A DNA stretch of 64,000 nt from Paludibacter sp. 47-17 (GTDB lineage: Bacteria; Bacteroidota; Bacteroidia; Bacteroidales; Paludibacteraceae): assembly GCA_001898935.1 (NCBI GenBank), contig MKVT01000014.1, forward strand, positions 248,001 through 312,000, in the 5' to 3' direction. Both the position numbers and the translations under genes were made by a program. The notes below the pieces were generated by a model. That model made no database searches, was not told the origin of the DNA, and saw only the letters and a program-made list of their open reading frames with translations. Positions 1 through 8,964 of the stretch are shown here, piece after piece; position 1 is the stretch's first letter, and each line of letters begins with the position of its first letter.

Positions 1-1191
1 AATATCGGTCCACTCATATAGTTTCGATCCCCAACGATTGTAAATAATGCAGTGAAACTCAATAATGGATTTATACGCCACTCTAAATTCGTCGTTAATC
101 CCATCTCCATTGGGCGAGAACACATTAGGAGCATTGATGGCCGACTCGGCAACCTTTACGGTAATCGAATCGGTAAACGAACAGTAAGCATTTTCGGCTC
201 TTACTTTCACCAAAAAAGTGCCGGCCTTCGAAAAGGTATAGGTATGTGTTGCATCCGTCCTGCTCAACAGCAATTCATCGCCAGCGGTTATTGTCCAGTT
301 GTAGTAATTGGCAACCGGCTCATTTCCATTCGATTTGAATAATATTTCGAGAGGGGCCGAACCCGACACTGCGGTTACCTGCTCCGGCCGGTCGACTTCG
401 TGTTTCTCGGTACGCACGGTAGCTTCGGTTGTTATTTTACATTCCACTTTACGCGCAGCATACAAGGCGCTCCCGAACGAATAACCGTCAAGCCCCAGAT
501 CACGGGCATACTGATCACCTTTCAGGGTAAAATAGGTATCTTTCAGCGGAGGATTGAACACCTGGATTTTACCGTTGTCGGGCACTACGGTCAGCCGGAC
601 AGGCTTCGAAACCCACTGGTCTTTCCATTCGAGGGTTTCATACTCCAGATTCAACTCTCTTTCAACCGGATACGACAAGCCATTGGGGGTAGCATAGCTC
701 ATACCTGGAAAATTACCGGTCAGCTCCAGTTCGATCAGCGTACACGATGCTGCCTGAGCATCGTCCAGCGGAACAACCTGTACTTCGGCCGGTACATATT
801 GGGTGTAATTGATTACAAAAACCGAAATCTCGTCGGAATAAGGAACGCCATTTACTGTACCTGACCGTTTGACGAGATATCCGCAATGATCTTCCGGATT
901 TATAGCCGGTTGATTACCGATATACAACGGCGTGGTATGAAACTGCGGAGAATAGGACTTGTTGTAATATTCGAACCATTCTACCTTGAGGCCGTTGGCA
1001 TCGATACTGAGTTCCGAAGCTGCCGACAAATCTTTTATCATCACCATGGCATCAATCCGATGCTCAAAATCCGGATATATTTTTCCCTGCCCCCCGGAGA
1101 TGCTAAGCGTCTGCGACATCACACAAGGCGACACGATCGAGAGCAGCAGCATCCACCCTGAGATAACTAAATATGAACTGTTTAAACGCAT
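1..1191 (-). CDS. T9SS type B sorting-domain secreted protein (C-terminus beyond window edge)
   Basis: Reading the minus strand from ATG at 1191 gives 397 codons with no stop before the window edge, so the C-terminus is missing. The N-terminus has a signal peptide (about residues 1-27, hydrophobic core then SPCVMSQ). The middle has no family I recognise. Around residues 275-345 there is a PKD-like segment (YYNWTITAGDE followed by HTYTFSKAGTF). From about residue 355 comes NVFSPNGDGINDEF followed by IYNRWGSKLYEW, the hallmark of the gliding-motility-associated CHU_C/type B sorting domain that directs export by T9SS. Inferred role: surface or secreted adhesin-like protein. Its promoter is divergent from the LysM gene. 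Function of the central part is unknown. Confidence 0.85.
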   Translation of the reverse strand, partial: MRLNSSYLVISGWMLLLSIVSPCVMSQTLSISGGQGKIYPDFEHRIDAMVMIKDLSAASELSIDANGLKVEWFEYYNKSYSPQFHTTPLYIGNQPAINPEDHCGYLVKRSGTVNGVPYSDEISVFVINYTQYVPAEVQVVPLDDAQAASCTLIELELTGNFPGMSYATPNGLSYPVERELNLEYETLEWKDQWVSKPVRLTVVPDNGKIQVFNPPLKDTYFTLKGDQYARDLGLDGYSFGSALYAARKVECKITTEATVRTEKHEVDRPEQVTAVSGSAPLEILFKSNGNEPVANYYNWTITAGDELLLSRTDATHTYTFSKAGTFLVKVRAENAYCSFTDSITVKVAESAINAPNVFSPNGDGINDEFRVAYKSIIEFHCIIYNRWGSKLYEWTDI

Positions 1192-1210
1192 GATCGGCTT
1201 TTTTCGACTA

Positions 1211-1243
1211 CAAAAGTACTTCTTTAAACAAAAAAACCGCCAA
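1211..1243 (-). promoter_or_regulatory. Bacteroidota-type promoter for the T9SS cargo gene
   Basis: On the minus strand TACTTTTG (1218-1211) matches TAnnTTTG exactly, with TTG at 1243-1241, a 22-bp spacer that is one base longer than ideal. The expected start of transcription lies about 15 bases before the ATG at 1191. Confidence 0.6.
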
Positions 1244-1280
1244 TTTAGTATAGCTTTTTCCTTAAAGAAGTATTTTTTCG

Positions 1281-1288
1281 TACATTTG
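1281..1288 (+). promoter_or_regulatory. -7 element of the LysM-barrel operon
   Basis: TACATTTG matches TAnnTTTG. It would give a leader of about 20-25 bases before the ATG at 1318. No clear -33 element is seen. It is divergent from the promoter at 1211-1243. Confidence 0.55.
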
Positions 1289-1317
1289 CATGGAAAACCA
1301 TCAACACTTTCGAAACA

Positions 1318-2898
1318 ATGCTGATACAAAAAAATCGATCCATATACCTGGTTTCACCTGTAATCATATGCCTTTATCTGGTCCTGCTGGCTTTTCCGGC
1401 AAGCACGCTCCATGCGCAGGACACCGAATATCCGGTCAAGATCATCGATCACCACAAATTCTACGAATATACCGTCCAGGCGCGGGAAGGTTTTTTTCGC
1501 CTCAAAGTCAAATTCAAAGTATCCGAAGATGAAATTAAACGATACAATCCGGAAGCAAAAGACGGCCTGCGTGCAGGAATGAAAGTACTGATCCCGGTCT
1601 ACGACGAAAACGGTAACCATGTAAAAGCAGTACCGGAACAAAGATTCAAAGAACATATTGTAGAACGGAAACAAACGCTTTTCCGGATCAGAAAATTATA
1701 TTCGATCAGCGAAGAAGAGCTGTTAAAACACAATCCGCATATCAGAGGCCGGTCGCTGCAGACGGGGGATGTTTTGAAAATCCCCATCGCCGGAGACGCA
1801 GGAAGCGACCCAACCAACGAAACAGCTGTTCAGAAACAGAAAGCAACCATCGAACAGGCTGCTACACCCCCGCCCGTGCGCATGCATAAACGCCATTTCA
1901 GAATTGCATTTCTATTGCCTTTTATGCTCGATCAGAAACATGAAAGTACCGACAGCCGGTTCGTTGAATTTTATTCGGGAGCATTGCTGGCCATTAACGA
2001 AGCCAAAGCGAAGGGACGAACCATAGAGGTATTTACGTTCGATACCGAAAAATCCGATTTGAAGGTAATGGAAATACTGCACGACACCCTGTTCGAAAAC
2101 ATCGATATGATTGTAGGACCGGCCTATTCGAATCAGGTTCCCCTGGTATGCGATTTCGCCCGCATACACCGTATCAGAACGCTGATTCCGTTTACTTCGA
2201 AAGTGGTCGGATTGGAAAGTAACGAATATATCTATCAATTCAACCCCGGACAGGACACCGAGATTAACAAGCTGGCGGAGGTACTGACTACAGAAGCCCG
2301 AAACGCTAATCTCATCTTTATCGAGAATCCCTATGTGGCTATCAACGACGAAGGCAATCAGCTTGTGTCACAGTTGAAAGTTCTGCTGCGTAATCACAAA
2401 ACCGACTTTAAGAGCCTGAGTATCGATCCGTCGAATACCACTGCCTTACGGCCTGCGTTGAATCCGTCGGGTGAAAATATCATTATTTTCAACACCAATC
2501 GCATAGGAACCTTATCGGCACAAATGCGCCAGTTGATTCAATTATCGGATAGCTTTCAGGTGAAAATATACGAACCGTTTTCGTGGCGAACCCTCAAGGC
2601 CGAAAAGCCGGCTTCTTTCTATTTGTCGGCATTTCGCAATGAGTATCCCGACAAAACATACGAAGAATACATGCAAAAATTCGATTCGATTTTTGGTTGG
2701 CTGCCGGTGACCGAAAATCCGCGGTACGATTTGCTGGGATACGATTTGCTGAATTACTATTTCTCGACCGCCGATTTACCAGCCGCATCAAAGGCAGGCC
2801 ACTATCCGAAATACGAAGGCATCCAATCGACCATTCAATTTGAAAAAGCGACCGACAAGGGTGGCTATATCAACAAACAGCTCAATCATTACGAATGA
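1318..2898 (+). CDS. LysM-repeat protein with type 1 periplasmic-binding fold
   Basis: 526 residues with a signal peptide ending near LHAQD (about residue 35). Two LysM-type peptidoglycan-binding segments follow (about 48-95 and 112-155, the second including TLFRIRKLYSISEEEL and TGDVLKIP). A threonine/proline linker leads to a region from about residue 190 (FRIAFLLPFMLD, INEAKAKG, DMIVGPAYSNQVPL) that reads as a type 1 periplasmic-binding (ABC substrate-binding/LpoA-like) fold. The protein should sit in the periplasm bound to peptidoglycan. No permease or ATPase is adjacent, so a role as a cell-wall-synthesis accessory is more likely than transport; that is inference. The stop overlaps the next gene's start (ATGA), implying coupling. 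Confidence 0.8.
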   Translation: MLIQKNRSIYLVSPVIICLYLVLLAFPASTLHAQDTEYPVKIIDHHKFYEYTVQAREGFFRLKVKFKVSEDEIKRYNPEAKDGLRAGMKVLIPVYDENGNHVKAVPEQRFKEHIVERKQTLFRIRKLYSISEEELLKHNPHIRGRSLQTGDVLKIPIAGDAGSDPTNETAVQKQKATIEQAATPPPVRMHKRHFRIAFLLPFMLDQKHESTDSRFVEFYSGALLAINEAKAKGRTIEVFTFDTEKSDLKVMEILHDTLFENIDMIVGPAYSNQVPLVCDFARIHRIRTLIPFTSKVVGLESNEYIYQFNPGQDTEINKLAEVLTTEARNANLIFIENPYVAINDEGNQLVSQLKVLLRNHKTDFKSLSIDPSNTTALRPALNPSGENIIIFNTNRIGTLSAQMRQLIQLSDSFQVKIYEPFSWRTLKAEKPASFYLSAFRNEYPDKTYEEYMQKFDSIFGWLPVTENPRYDLLGYDLLNYYFSTADLPAASKAGHYPKYEGIQSTIQFEKATDKGGYINKQLNHYE

Positions 2899-3530
2899 AC
2901 CGACTCATCACTATCACGCTGTCAGTCGTTACTGTCATGATATGTTGCCTGAAGCCTATTCAGGCACAGAATCAGTTTGCTGCCGAAACCTATGTCGGGG
3001 TAAACGGCGGCTATGCGCTTTCGATGGTCAATTTTTTACCCTCGGTGCGTCAAACCTTTCAACCCGGATACCAGGGGGGAGTGGTGTTCAGGCATAATTC
3101 TCAGAATCACATGGGTGTTCAGGCCGAACTGAATTATATGCAGCGCGGATGGAACGAAGAAAGCGGATATGTACGGCAACTGAATTATATCGAATTGCCT
3201 TTTATGAGTCATTTTTACTTTGGAAACAAAATTCAGTTTTTTATCAACATAGGCCCCAAGCTATCCTATCTGCTCAACGACAAGGTACTCTCGCCCCCCT
3301 CCACCCCCTCTCAGGCTGTACAATACGGCGAGTTAACCCGTCCGCTCGATTACGGGTTTTGCGGAGGTTTCGGATTGCAGGTCCGCTTCGGCCGTCAGAT
3401 CGTATTACTCGACAGCCGGGTCAACTATAGTATTTCAACGCTTTTCCCCGATCGGTTAACCGATCATTTCAGAAACTCAAACCACATGAATGCCTCGCTG
3501 TCGGCAGCCTGGTTGATACGAACCAATTAA
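2895..3530 (+). CDS. PorT-like outer-membrane beta-barrel protein
   Basis: 211 residues. A signal peptide ends near PIQAQ (about residue 25), followed by alternating hydrophobic/aromatic strands typical of the small PorT/OmpW-like 8-strand barrels of Bacteroidota (GVNGGYAL, YQGGVVFRH, GVQAELNYMQRGW, YIELPFMSHFYF, FFINIGPKLSYLL). It overlaps the upstream LysM gene by 4 bases, so both are probably co-translated and may form one envelope unit. Family assignment is by strand pattern; exact function is unknown. Confidence 0.75.
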   Translation: MNRLITITLSVVTVMICCLKPIQAQNQFAAETYVGVNGGYALSMVNFLPSVRQTFQPGYQGGVVFRHNSQNHMGVQAELNYMQRGWNEESGYVRQLNYIELPFMSHFYFGNKIQFFINIGPKLSYLLNDKVLSPPSTPSQAVQYGELTRPLDYGFCGGFGLQVRFGRQIVLLDSRVNYSISTLFPDRLTDHFRNSNHMNASLSAAWLIRTN

Positions 3531-3547
3531 CATTTCAACACTTCAGT

Positions 3548-4033
3548 ATGGAACACCGAATTATCGAAACTCACGTGAATGTATTTCACTTTACCGAACT
3601 CGAACCTGAGATTCAGGTTTTAGTCAATAAAGCAAAGGAACAATACCAAAAGTCGTATGCGCCCTATTCGCGCTTCAACGTAGGAGCTGCTGTATTGCTC
3701 GAAAACGGAGCTCTGTTCGAAGGCAATAACCAGGAAAATGCCGCTTATCCCTCCGGTATCTGCGCCGAAAGGGTCGCCTTGTTTTATGCCAATGCACAAT
3801 TTCCCGACGTTCCGGTACGGGCCATTGCCATAGCCGCCTATACCAATGGCAGCATACTGGAAAGACCCATCACCCCCTGCGGAGCCTGCCGCCAGGTCAT
3901 GATTGAATCGCAAACACGGTTCAACCATCCGTTCGATGTATATATGATAGGCCGCGACGAAATTTTGCATGTTGCCGATGCCGAAAATTTACTACCTCTC
4001 ATTTTTTCGGAACAAGCGCTAAGGAATTCATAA
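3548..4033 (+). CDS. cdd: cytidine deaminase
   Basis: 161 residues. Hydrolytic deamination of cytidine/deoxycytidine to uridine/deoxyuridine in pyrimidine salvage. Zinc-site motifs are clear: CAERVALF (catalytic Glu next to the first ligand Cys) and PCGACRQ (the two other Cys ligands). The substrate-binding region SRFNVGAAVL and NQENAAYPSG is conserved. The length fits the homotetrameric type with a short N-terminal extension. It starts 17 bases after the barrel gene and is probably at the end of that operon. Confidence 0.93.
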   Translation: MEHRIIETHVNVFHFTELEPEIQVLVNKAKEQYQKSYAPYSRFNVGAAVLLENGALFEGNNQENAAYPSGICAERVALFYANAQFPDVPVRAIAIAAYTNGSILERPITPCGACRQVMIESQTRFNHPFDVYMIGRDEILHVADAENLLPLIFSEQALRNS

Positions 4034-4060
4034 ACAGGATATAAATTCATCGAAAATTTG

Positions 4061-4068
4061 TATCTTTG
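4061..4068 (+). promoter_or_regulatory. -7 element upstream of proS
   Basis: TATCTTTG followed by CAG is a perfect TAnnTTTG box. The deduced transcript starts around 4075 and would include the hairpin at 4088-4113 in its leader. No convincing -33 element is visible. Confidence 0.6.
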
Positions 4069-4087
4069 CAGCTTCAATTAAAAAAGC

Positions 4088-4113
4088 AAAGGCCTCACCA
4101 TGGTGGGGCCTTA
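4088..4113 (+). promoter_or_regulatory. leader hairpin before proS
   Basis: AAGGCCTCACC pairs with GGTGGGGCCTT, an 11-bp stem with one T-G position and an AT-containing tight loop. It lies after the -7 element and before the proS ATG at 4145. It could terminate read-through from cdd, or act as a leader structure in the proS mRNA. There is no run of T after the 3' arm, which argues against a classic terminator. Confidence 0.45.
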
Positions 4114-4144
4114 TTTAAGCATACGAAAAACAGATATCTCAACG

Positions 4145-5626
4145 ATGGCAAAAGAATTAAAAGAACTCACTTCCAGGAGCGAAAACTACTCTCAGTGGTA
4201 CAACGATCTGGTAATCAAAGCCGATCTGGCTGAAAACTCAGCGGTACGCGGTTGTATGGTAATTAAACCGTACGGCTATGCAATTTGGGAAAAAATGCAA
4301 GCCGCACTCGATCAGATGTTTAAAGAAACCGGACATGTCAATGCCTACTTCCCTCTTTTTATCCCCAAATCCTATTTAAGCAAGGAAGCCGACCATGTGG
4401 AAGGTTTTGCAAAAGAGTGCGCAGTGGTAACGCATTACCGGTTAAAACAAAACCCCGACGGCAATGGTCTGATCGTCGATCCGGAAGCAAAACTCGAAGA
4501 AGAACTGATCGTACGTCCTACTTCGGAAACCATCATATGGAGTACGTATAAAAACTGGATTCAGTCGTATCGCGACCTGCCACTGCTTGTCAACCAGTGG
4601 GCCAATGTGGTTCGATGGGAAATGCGTACCCGGCTGTTTCTGCGTACAGCCGAATTTTTGTGGCAAGAAGGGCATACGGCACATGCCACCGAAGCCGAAG
4701 CGGTTGAAGAGGCTGTAAAGATGATGAATGTATATGCCGACTTTGCCGAGAATTTCATGGGAGTTCCTGTTTTAAAAGGAGTAAAATCGGCCAACGAACG
4801 CTTTGCCGGTGCGTTGGAAACCTATTGTATTGAAGCCCTGATGCAGGATGGTAAAGCGCTGCAAGCCGGCACATCGCACTTTCTCGGCCAGAATTTCGCC
4901 AAAGCTTTCGATGTTACGTTTGTGGATCAAAACAACAAACAAGAATATGTCTGGGCCACTTCGTGGGGGGTTTCGACCCGTCTTATGGGTGCACTTATCA
5001 TGACCCACTCCGACGACAACGGATTGGTATTACCTCCAAAACTGGCTCCTTATCAGGTAGTAATCGTTCCGATCTACAAAAATGCCGAACAATTGGCCGC
5101 CATCAACGAAAAAGTAACCGAGATAACCCGCTTACTCAAGGCCAAAGGGATCAGTGTAAAATACGACAACAACGACACTAAAAAACCAGGATGGAAATTC
5201 GCCGAGTATGAGTTGAAAGGGGTGCCTGTACGCCTGGCATTGGGTGCACGCGACCTCGAAAACGGTACGGTGGAGGTAGCCCGTCGCGATACACTTACCA
5301 AAGAAACCGTATCGCTCGAAGGAGTCGAAAACTATGTTGCCGGGTTGCTGGAGACCATCCAGGCCAATATCTTCCGGAAAGCGGTGGATTATCGCGCTTC
5401 AGTTACCCGCGAGGTAAATTCGTACGACGAGTTTAAGATTGAAATCGAGAAGGGCGGCTTCCTGCTTTGCCACTGGGATGGCACTCCTGAAACAGAAGAA
5501 AAGATTAAAGAAGATACAAAAGCAACCATCCGGTGCATCCCTCTGGATGGCGATCGCACGCCGGGAACTTGTATGGTGACAGGTAAACCATCGGCCCAAC
5601 GGGTTGTTTTTGCAAGAGCCTATTAA
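4145..5626 (+). CDS. proS: prolyl-tRNA synthetase (archaeal/eukaryal-type)
   Basis: 493 residues. Charges tRNA-Pro with proline. Class II motif 2 is seen in [19 protein letters not shown], with RPTSETIIW just upstream and the HTAHAT segment after it. The C-terminal zinc-binding-like domain ends in VFARAY, typical of the type without the bacterial editing insertion, which is the usual form in Bacteroidota. I chose ATG 4145 ([19 protein letters not shown]) because the upstream in-frame ATG at 4100 lies inside the leader hairpin and adds 15 unrelated residues. Confidence 0.95.
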   Translation: MAKELKELTSRSENYSQWYNDLVIKADLAENSAVRGCMVIKPYGYAIWEKMQAALDQMFKETGHVNAYFPLFIPKSYLSKEADHVEGFAKECAVVTHYRLKQNPDGNGLIVDPEAKLEEELIVRPTSETIIWSTYKNWIQSYRDLPLLVNQWANVVRWEMRTRLFLRTAEFLWQEGHTAHATEAEAVEEAVKMMNVYADFAENFMGVPVLKGVKSANERFAGALETYCIEALMQDGKALQAGTSHFLGQNFAKAFDVTFVDQNNKQEYVWATSWGVSTRLMGALIMTHSDDNGLVLPPKLAPYQVVIVPIYKNAEQLAAINEKVTEITRLLKAKGISVKYDNNDTKKPGWKFAEYELKGVPVRLALGARDLENGTVEVARRDTLTKETVSLEGVENYVAGLLETIQANIFRKAVDYRASVTREVNSYDEFKIEIEKGGFLLCHWDGTPETEEKIKEDTKATIRCIPLDGDRTPGTCMVTGKPSAQRVVFARAY

Positions 5627-5672
5627 ACCAGCAGCGGCGGCCGGAAAATCCGGCCGCCGCTGCTGGTTTTTT
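5625..5672. terminator. bidirectional terminator between proS and the zinc-ribbon gene
   Basis: A perfect 18-bp GC-rich stem (arms 5628-5645 and 5649-5666, loop AAA) is followed by six T on the plus strand and preceded by A on the same strand. It serves proS and, on the minus strand, the convergent operon ending at 5671. Confidence 0.9.
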
Positions 5673-5880
5673 ATAATGGTAACGACCGGGGCGATCCTTT
5701 CCACGAACACCCCAGGCAATAGAGCACTTCCAGGTCGTAGCCCTCGAGTGAGGTGCCTTCGTGAACAGGAACTACTTCATAAGCTTCGGTAACGGTCACA
5801 ACCACCGATTCGCCCCTCTCGTTCAGGACTCTGAAACGGTGAATTTTACATTGCGGACACAATCGTTTCCTTTTGCTCAT
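5671..5880 (-). CDS. small zinc-ribbon protein
   Basis: 69 residues, basic N-terminus (MSKRKR) and two cysteine pairs, CPQC at residues 8-11 and CLGC near residue 55, forming a probable single zinc ribbon with a long insert. No other domain. Its ATG overlaps the ftsE stop by 4 bases, so it is translated with ftsE. Function unknown; it could bind nucleic acid or an FtsE partner, but nothing in the sequence decides this. Confidence 0.7.
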   Translation of the reverse strand: MSKRKRLCPQCKIHRFRVLNERGESVVVTVTEAYEVVPVHEGTSLEGYDLEVLYCLGCSWKGSPRSLPL

Positions 5881-6566
5881 CCTTCAAAATTATAATCGTT
5901 GAACGTATCGATTACATTTTCGTTTTCCACTTTCATTACACGGCCGGGATACTGACTGATCCAGCCATGATTATGAGTAGCCATGATTACGGTTGTTCCC
6001 GACAAGCGAATGCCATATAACAATTCGATCAGGTCGCGTCCTGTCTCAGGATCGAGGTGACCTGTAGGTTCGTCGGCCAGTATTATTTCGGGCGAATTGA
6101 GCAAAGCACGGGCAATGGCAACACGCTGCTGCTCGCCACCCGATAACTGGTGCGGACGTTTGTAACCTTTATTGCGCAATCCTACCTGTGCCAGCACCAC
6201 CTGAATCTGTTCATCAATCGCCTCCTGCTCTTTCCAACCGGTTGCACGAAGCACAAACTCCAGGTTGGCATTCACCGACCTATCGGTCAGCAATTGAAAA
6301 TCCTGAAAAACGATGCCGATTTTCCGACGCAGGTACGGAATCTGATTATTTTTTATGGCCGTCAGATCGTATCCCAACACTTTGGCCTTTCCTTCGGTAA
6401 CGGGCACCTCGTGGTAAATCGACTTTAAAAAAGTACTTTTCCCGCTTCCTACTTTACCCAACAGGTACACAAACTCGCCGGCGCCAATCTCCAGTGTTAC
6501 ATTTTTCAACACCACCAGATCCTGCTGGCATACCTCAGCATTTATGTATTGAATCAATGATTTCAC
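5877..6566 (-). CDS. ftsE: FtsE-like ABC transporter ATP-binding protein
   Basis: 229 residues, a single ABC ATPase domain: Walker [10 protein letters not shown], signature [15 protein letters not shown], Walker [15 protein letters not shown]-loop MATHNHGW. The best match is FtsE, which with membrane protein FtsX controls cell-wall hydrolases at the division site. No ftsX lies next to it; instead it is joined by 4-base overlaps to hisIE upstream and a zinc-ribbon gene downstream. The LolD/MacB-type ATPases are related, so the partner is uncertain. Confidence 0.8.
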   Translation of the reverse strand: MKSLIQYINAEVCQQDLVVLKNVTLEIGAGEFVYLLGKVGSGKSTFLKSIYHEVPVTEGKAKVLGYDLTAIKNNQIPYLRRKIGIVFQDFQLLTDRSVNANLEFVLRATGWKEQEAIDEQIQVVLAQVGLRNKGYKRPHQLSGGEQQRVAIARALLNSPEIILADEPTGHLDPETGRDLIELLYGIRLSGTTVIMATHNHGWISQYPGRVMKVENENVIDTFNDYNFEG

Positions 6567-7156
6567 TTATGTCGTTTTTTAAGTTCTCTACCAATATCGT
6601 CGAGCGAATAGCCCTTCGATGTAAGCAACACAATGAGATGATAAATAAGATCCGATGCTTCGTATAAAAACATCTCATCGGTACCGTTGGTGGCTTCAAT
6701 CACCGTTTCGACGGCCTCCTCGCCCACCTTTTGGGCCATTCGGTTCACTCCTTTTTTAAACAACGAAGTAGTGTACGATCCTTCGGGCATCTCTTCAAAG
6801 CGTTTCTGTATGAATCGCTGCAGAAAGTCAAGAAAGAATACGTCGCCTTTGTTCTCTTCACCCCAACAGGTATCGGTACCGGTATGGCAAACCGGCCCGA
6901 CGGGATTTACCAGAATCAGCAAGGTATCCTCGTCACAGTCGTTGAATACTTTAACTACCTTCAGGAAATTACCGCTCTCCTCCCCCTTGGTCCAGAGCCG
7001 GTTTTTGGTACGGCTAAAAAAAGTTACCAATCCCGTTTCCAGGGTTTTACGGTATGCATCTTCATTCATAAAACCAAGCATCAGCACCTTACGGGTCTGA
7101 TCGTCCTGAATGATTGCAGGCACTAAGCCATTTAATTTACTAAAATCGATGTTCAT
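6563..7156 (-). CDS. hisIE: bifunctional phosphoribosyl-AMP cyclohydrolase / phosphoribosyl-ATP pyrophosphatase
   Basis: 197 residues. Catalyses steps two and three of histidine biosynthesis. The N-terminal HisI half shows MLGFMNEDAYRKTLETG, FFSRTKNRLWTKGEESGN and the zinc-ligand region HTGTDTCWGE. The C-terminal HisE half (about 105-197) shows GSYTTSLFKKGVNRMAQKVGEEAVE. No other his gene is in the window. It sits between asnA (18-bp gap) and ftsE (4-base overlap) in one transcription unit. Confidence 0.95.
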   Translation of the reverse strand: MNIDFSKLNGLVPAIIQDDQTRKVLMLGFMNEDAYRKTLETGLVTFFSRTKNRLWTKGEESGNFLKVVKVFNDCDEDTLLILVNPVGPVCHTGTDTCWGEENKGDVFFLDFLQRFIQKRFEEMPEGSYTTSLFKKGVNRMAQKVGEEAVETVIEATNGTDEMFLYEASDLIYHLIVLLTSKGYSLDDIGRELKKRHK

Positions 7157-7174
7157 GTAGTTTTATTGTTTTTG

Positions 7175-8212
7175 TCAGATCAGGTTGATGTTCAGCTCTT
7201 CGCAGTCGCGACGCATCGAATCGGGCCAGATACTAGCCTGGATCTCTCCAATGTGTGCTTTGCGCAGGAAGAACATACACAAACGCGATTGCCCGATACC
7301 ACCACCGATCGATAAAGGCAAGGTACCTTCCACCAATCTTTTGTGGAAATAAAGTTCCAACCGGTCCATCTTATTTTCCAGTTTAAGCTGTTTCAGCAAC
7401 GCATCCTTATCGACGCGAATGCCCATCGACGATATTTCGAAGGGCAATTCTAGTACCGAATTCCACAACACTATATCGCCATTCAATCCCGGCAAACCGT
7501 TGACTCCGGGAGTAGTCCAGTCGTCGTAGTCGGGGGCGCGGCCGTCGTGCTTCTTCCCGTCTCCCAATACACCACCGATACCGATTATAAATACGGCGCC
7601 ATATTCTTTAGCAATGGCATGCTCACGCTCTTTGGGAGTCAAATCGGGATACATGGCGCGTAGCTCCTCGGCATGGATAAAATGAATCGTATCGGGCAAA
7701 ATGGGTCTTATTTGCGGAAAGCTCTCTGAAACCAGGTATTCGGTACGCAGTAATGTTGAATAAATGCGCTCAACTATCGATTTCAGGAAATCGATGTTCC
7801 GCTCCTCGGCCGTCATCACACGCTCCCAGTCCCACTGATCGACATATAAGGAATGTAAATTCCCCAATTCTTCATCGGCCCGGATGGCATTCATATCGGT
7901 ATAAATCCCGTAGCCATTCTCGATATCGTAATCGGCAAGCGTTACCCGTTTCCATTTCGCCAGCGAATGCACCACTTCGGCCCTCACATCGCCCATATCT
8001 AAAATAGGAAAATTCACGGCCCGTTCCACCCCGTTCAAATCATCGTTCAAACCAGTACCCCGCAGCACAAACAAAGGTGCAGTGATACGGCGCAGACGAA
8101 GCTCAGCCGATAAATTTGCCTGAAAAAAATCTTTGATTTTTGCAATCCCCAATTCGGTCTGTTGTAAATTCAACAGGGGTTTATAATCTGCCGGTTTTAT
8201 AAGATAACTCAT
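7175..8212 (-). CDS. asnA: aspartate-ammonia ligase (asparagine synthetase A)
   Basis: 345 residues, full length for AsnA. Makes asparagine from aspartate, ammonia and ATP through an aspartyl-AMP intermediate; related to class II aminoacyl-tRNA synthetases. Diagnostic stretches: GTGLNDDLNGVERAV, VVHSLAKWKR, YTDMNAIRADEELGN, VDQWDWE and SIGGGIGQSRLCM near the C-terminus. First gene of the asnA-hisIE-ftsE-zinc ribbon unit, with a -7 box about 30 bases upstream. Confidence 0.96.
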   Translation of the reverse strand: MSYLIKPADYKPLLNLQQTELGIAKIKDFFQANLSAELRLRRITAPLFVLRGTGLNDDLNGVERAVNFPILDMGDVRAEVVHSLAKWKRVTLADYDIENGYGIYTDMNAIRADEELGNLHSLYVDQWDWERVMTAEERNIDFLKSIVERIYSTLLRTEYLVSESFPQIRPILPDTIHFIHAEELRAMYPDLTPKEREHAIAKEYGAVFIIGIGGVLGDGKKHDGRAPDYDDWTTPGVNGLPGLNGDIVLWNSVLELPFEISSMGIRVDKDALLKQLKLENKMDRLELYFHKRLVEGTLPLSIGGGIGQSRLCMFFLRKAHIGEIQASIWPDSMRRDCEELNINLI

Positions 8213-8242
8213 ACATTATATCAATTAGATTAATAATTACCG

Positions 8243-8250
8243 CAAAGATA
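8243..8250 (-). promoter_or_regulatory. -7 element upstream of asnA
   Basis: The minus strand reads TATCTTTG, giving a leader of about 20-25 bases before the asnA ATG at 8212. The -33 position has no good TTG at the ideal spacing. Confidence 0.6.
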
Positions 8251-8326
8251 ATCATTTAGAGCAGCATTTCAGGCCAAAAAAACAAAAAATGTCATTTAAT
8301 AACTATTTTATCTTTCACAAACAAAC

Positions 8327-8360
8327 AAAAACACCCTTTCCACTGCCGAAAAAGGTGTTG
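8327..8360 (-). terminator. terminator after folA
   Basis: On the minus strand AACACC and the following T/A-rich bases pair with GGTGTT, and the 3' arm runs into TTTTTGTTTG. It lies 25 bases past the folA stop and before the asnA promoter. Confidence 0.65.
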
Positions 8361-8384
8361 AGAAAATTATACGGGCACCAACGC

Positions 8385-8882
8385 TTACTTTTTCCGTTCA
8401 TAAACCACAAAGGCATACGAATGAGGATTCTTCTCATCGGGCTGATGCTCTTCACGCGAAACCTCGTTCCAAAGAGAGAAATCGATATCCGGGAAAAAGG
8501 TATCGGCTACAAATTCACCGTGCACCCAGGTAATGTACATCGTTTCGGCATGCTCCATGAATTGCTTATAAATAGCCGAACCTCCAATAATAAATACTTT
8601 TTCGGCATTCGACGAAAGTTCGAGTGCATCTTCCGTCGAATCGGCTTCGAAATATCCTTCTACTACTCCTTCGGTAAGCATGCTGGTAAGAACAATATTC
8701 TTGCGGTTGGGCAACGGACCGTTGGGTAAGCTTTCAAAAGTTCGTTTACCCATTATTAAAGTGTGTCCGGTGGTGATCTCTTTAAAATGTTTCAGATCAG
8801 CAGGCAGATACCACGGAATTTGTTTCTTATAGCCGATAGCGAGATTATCCGCAACTGCGGCAATAATAGAAATTGTTGGCAT
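8385..8882 (-). CDS. folA: dihydrofolate reductase
   Basis: 165 residues. Reduces dihydrofolate with NADPH; with thyA just upstream it closes the thymidylate cycle. Motifs: IAAVADNLAIGYKKQIPWYLPADLKHF (substrate site with W and D), GHTLIMGKRTFESLP, and the cofactor segment VFIIGGSAIYKQF. The ATG at 8882 follows a -7 box at 8919-8912, so it can be transcribed separately from thyA. Confidence 0.95.
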   Translation of the reverse strand: MPTISIIAAVADNLAIGYKKQIPWYLPADLKHFKEITTGHTLIMGKRTFESLPNGPLPNRKNIVLTSMLTEGVVEGYFEADSTEDALELSSNAEKVFIIGGSAIYKQFMEHAETMYITWVHGEFVADTFFPDIDFSLWNEVSREEHQPDEKNPHSYAFVVYERKK

Positions 8883-8911
8883 TGTCTTCAGATTTATAAT
8901 TTAAAAGCCCA

Positions 8912-8919
8912 CAAATGTA
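8912..8919 (-). promoter_or_regulatory. -7 element between thyA and folA
   Basis: The minus strand reads TACATTTG in the 82-bp gap between thyA and folA, giving an expected leader of about 20-25 bases before the folA ATG. Confidence 0.5.
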
Positions 8920-8964
8920 CTAAAAATTGCACAAACAAGCAGCTCTTTGTGTTATTTTTTTAGT

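Noticed and set aside
4100-4144. Earlier in-frame ATG for proS
   Set aside because: It sits in the leader hairpin and adds residues not seen in the family.
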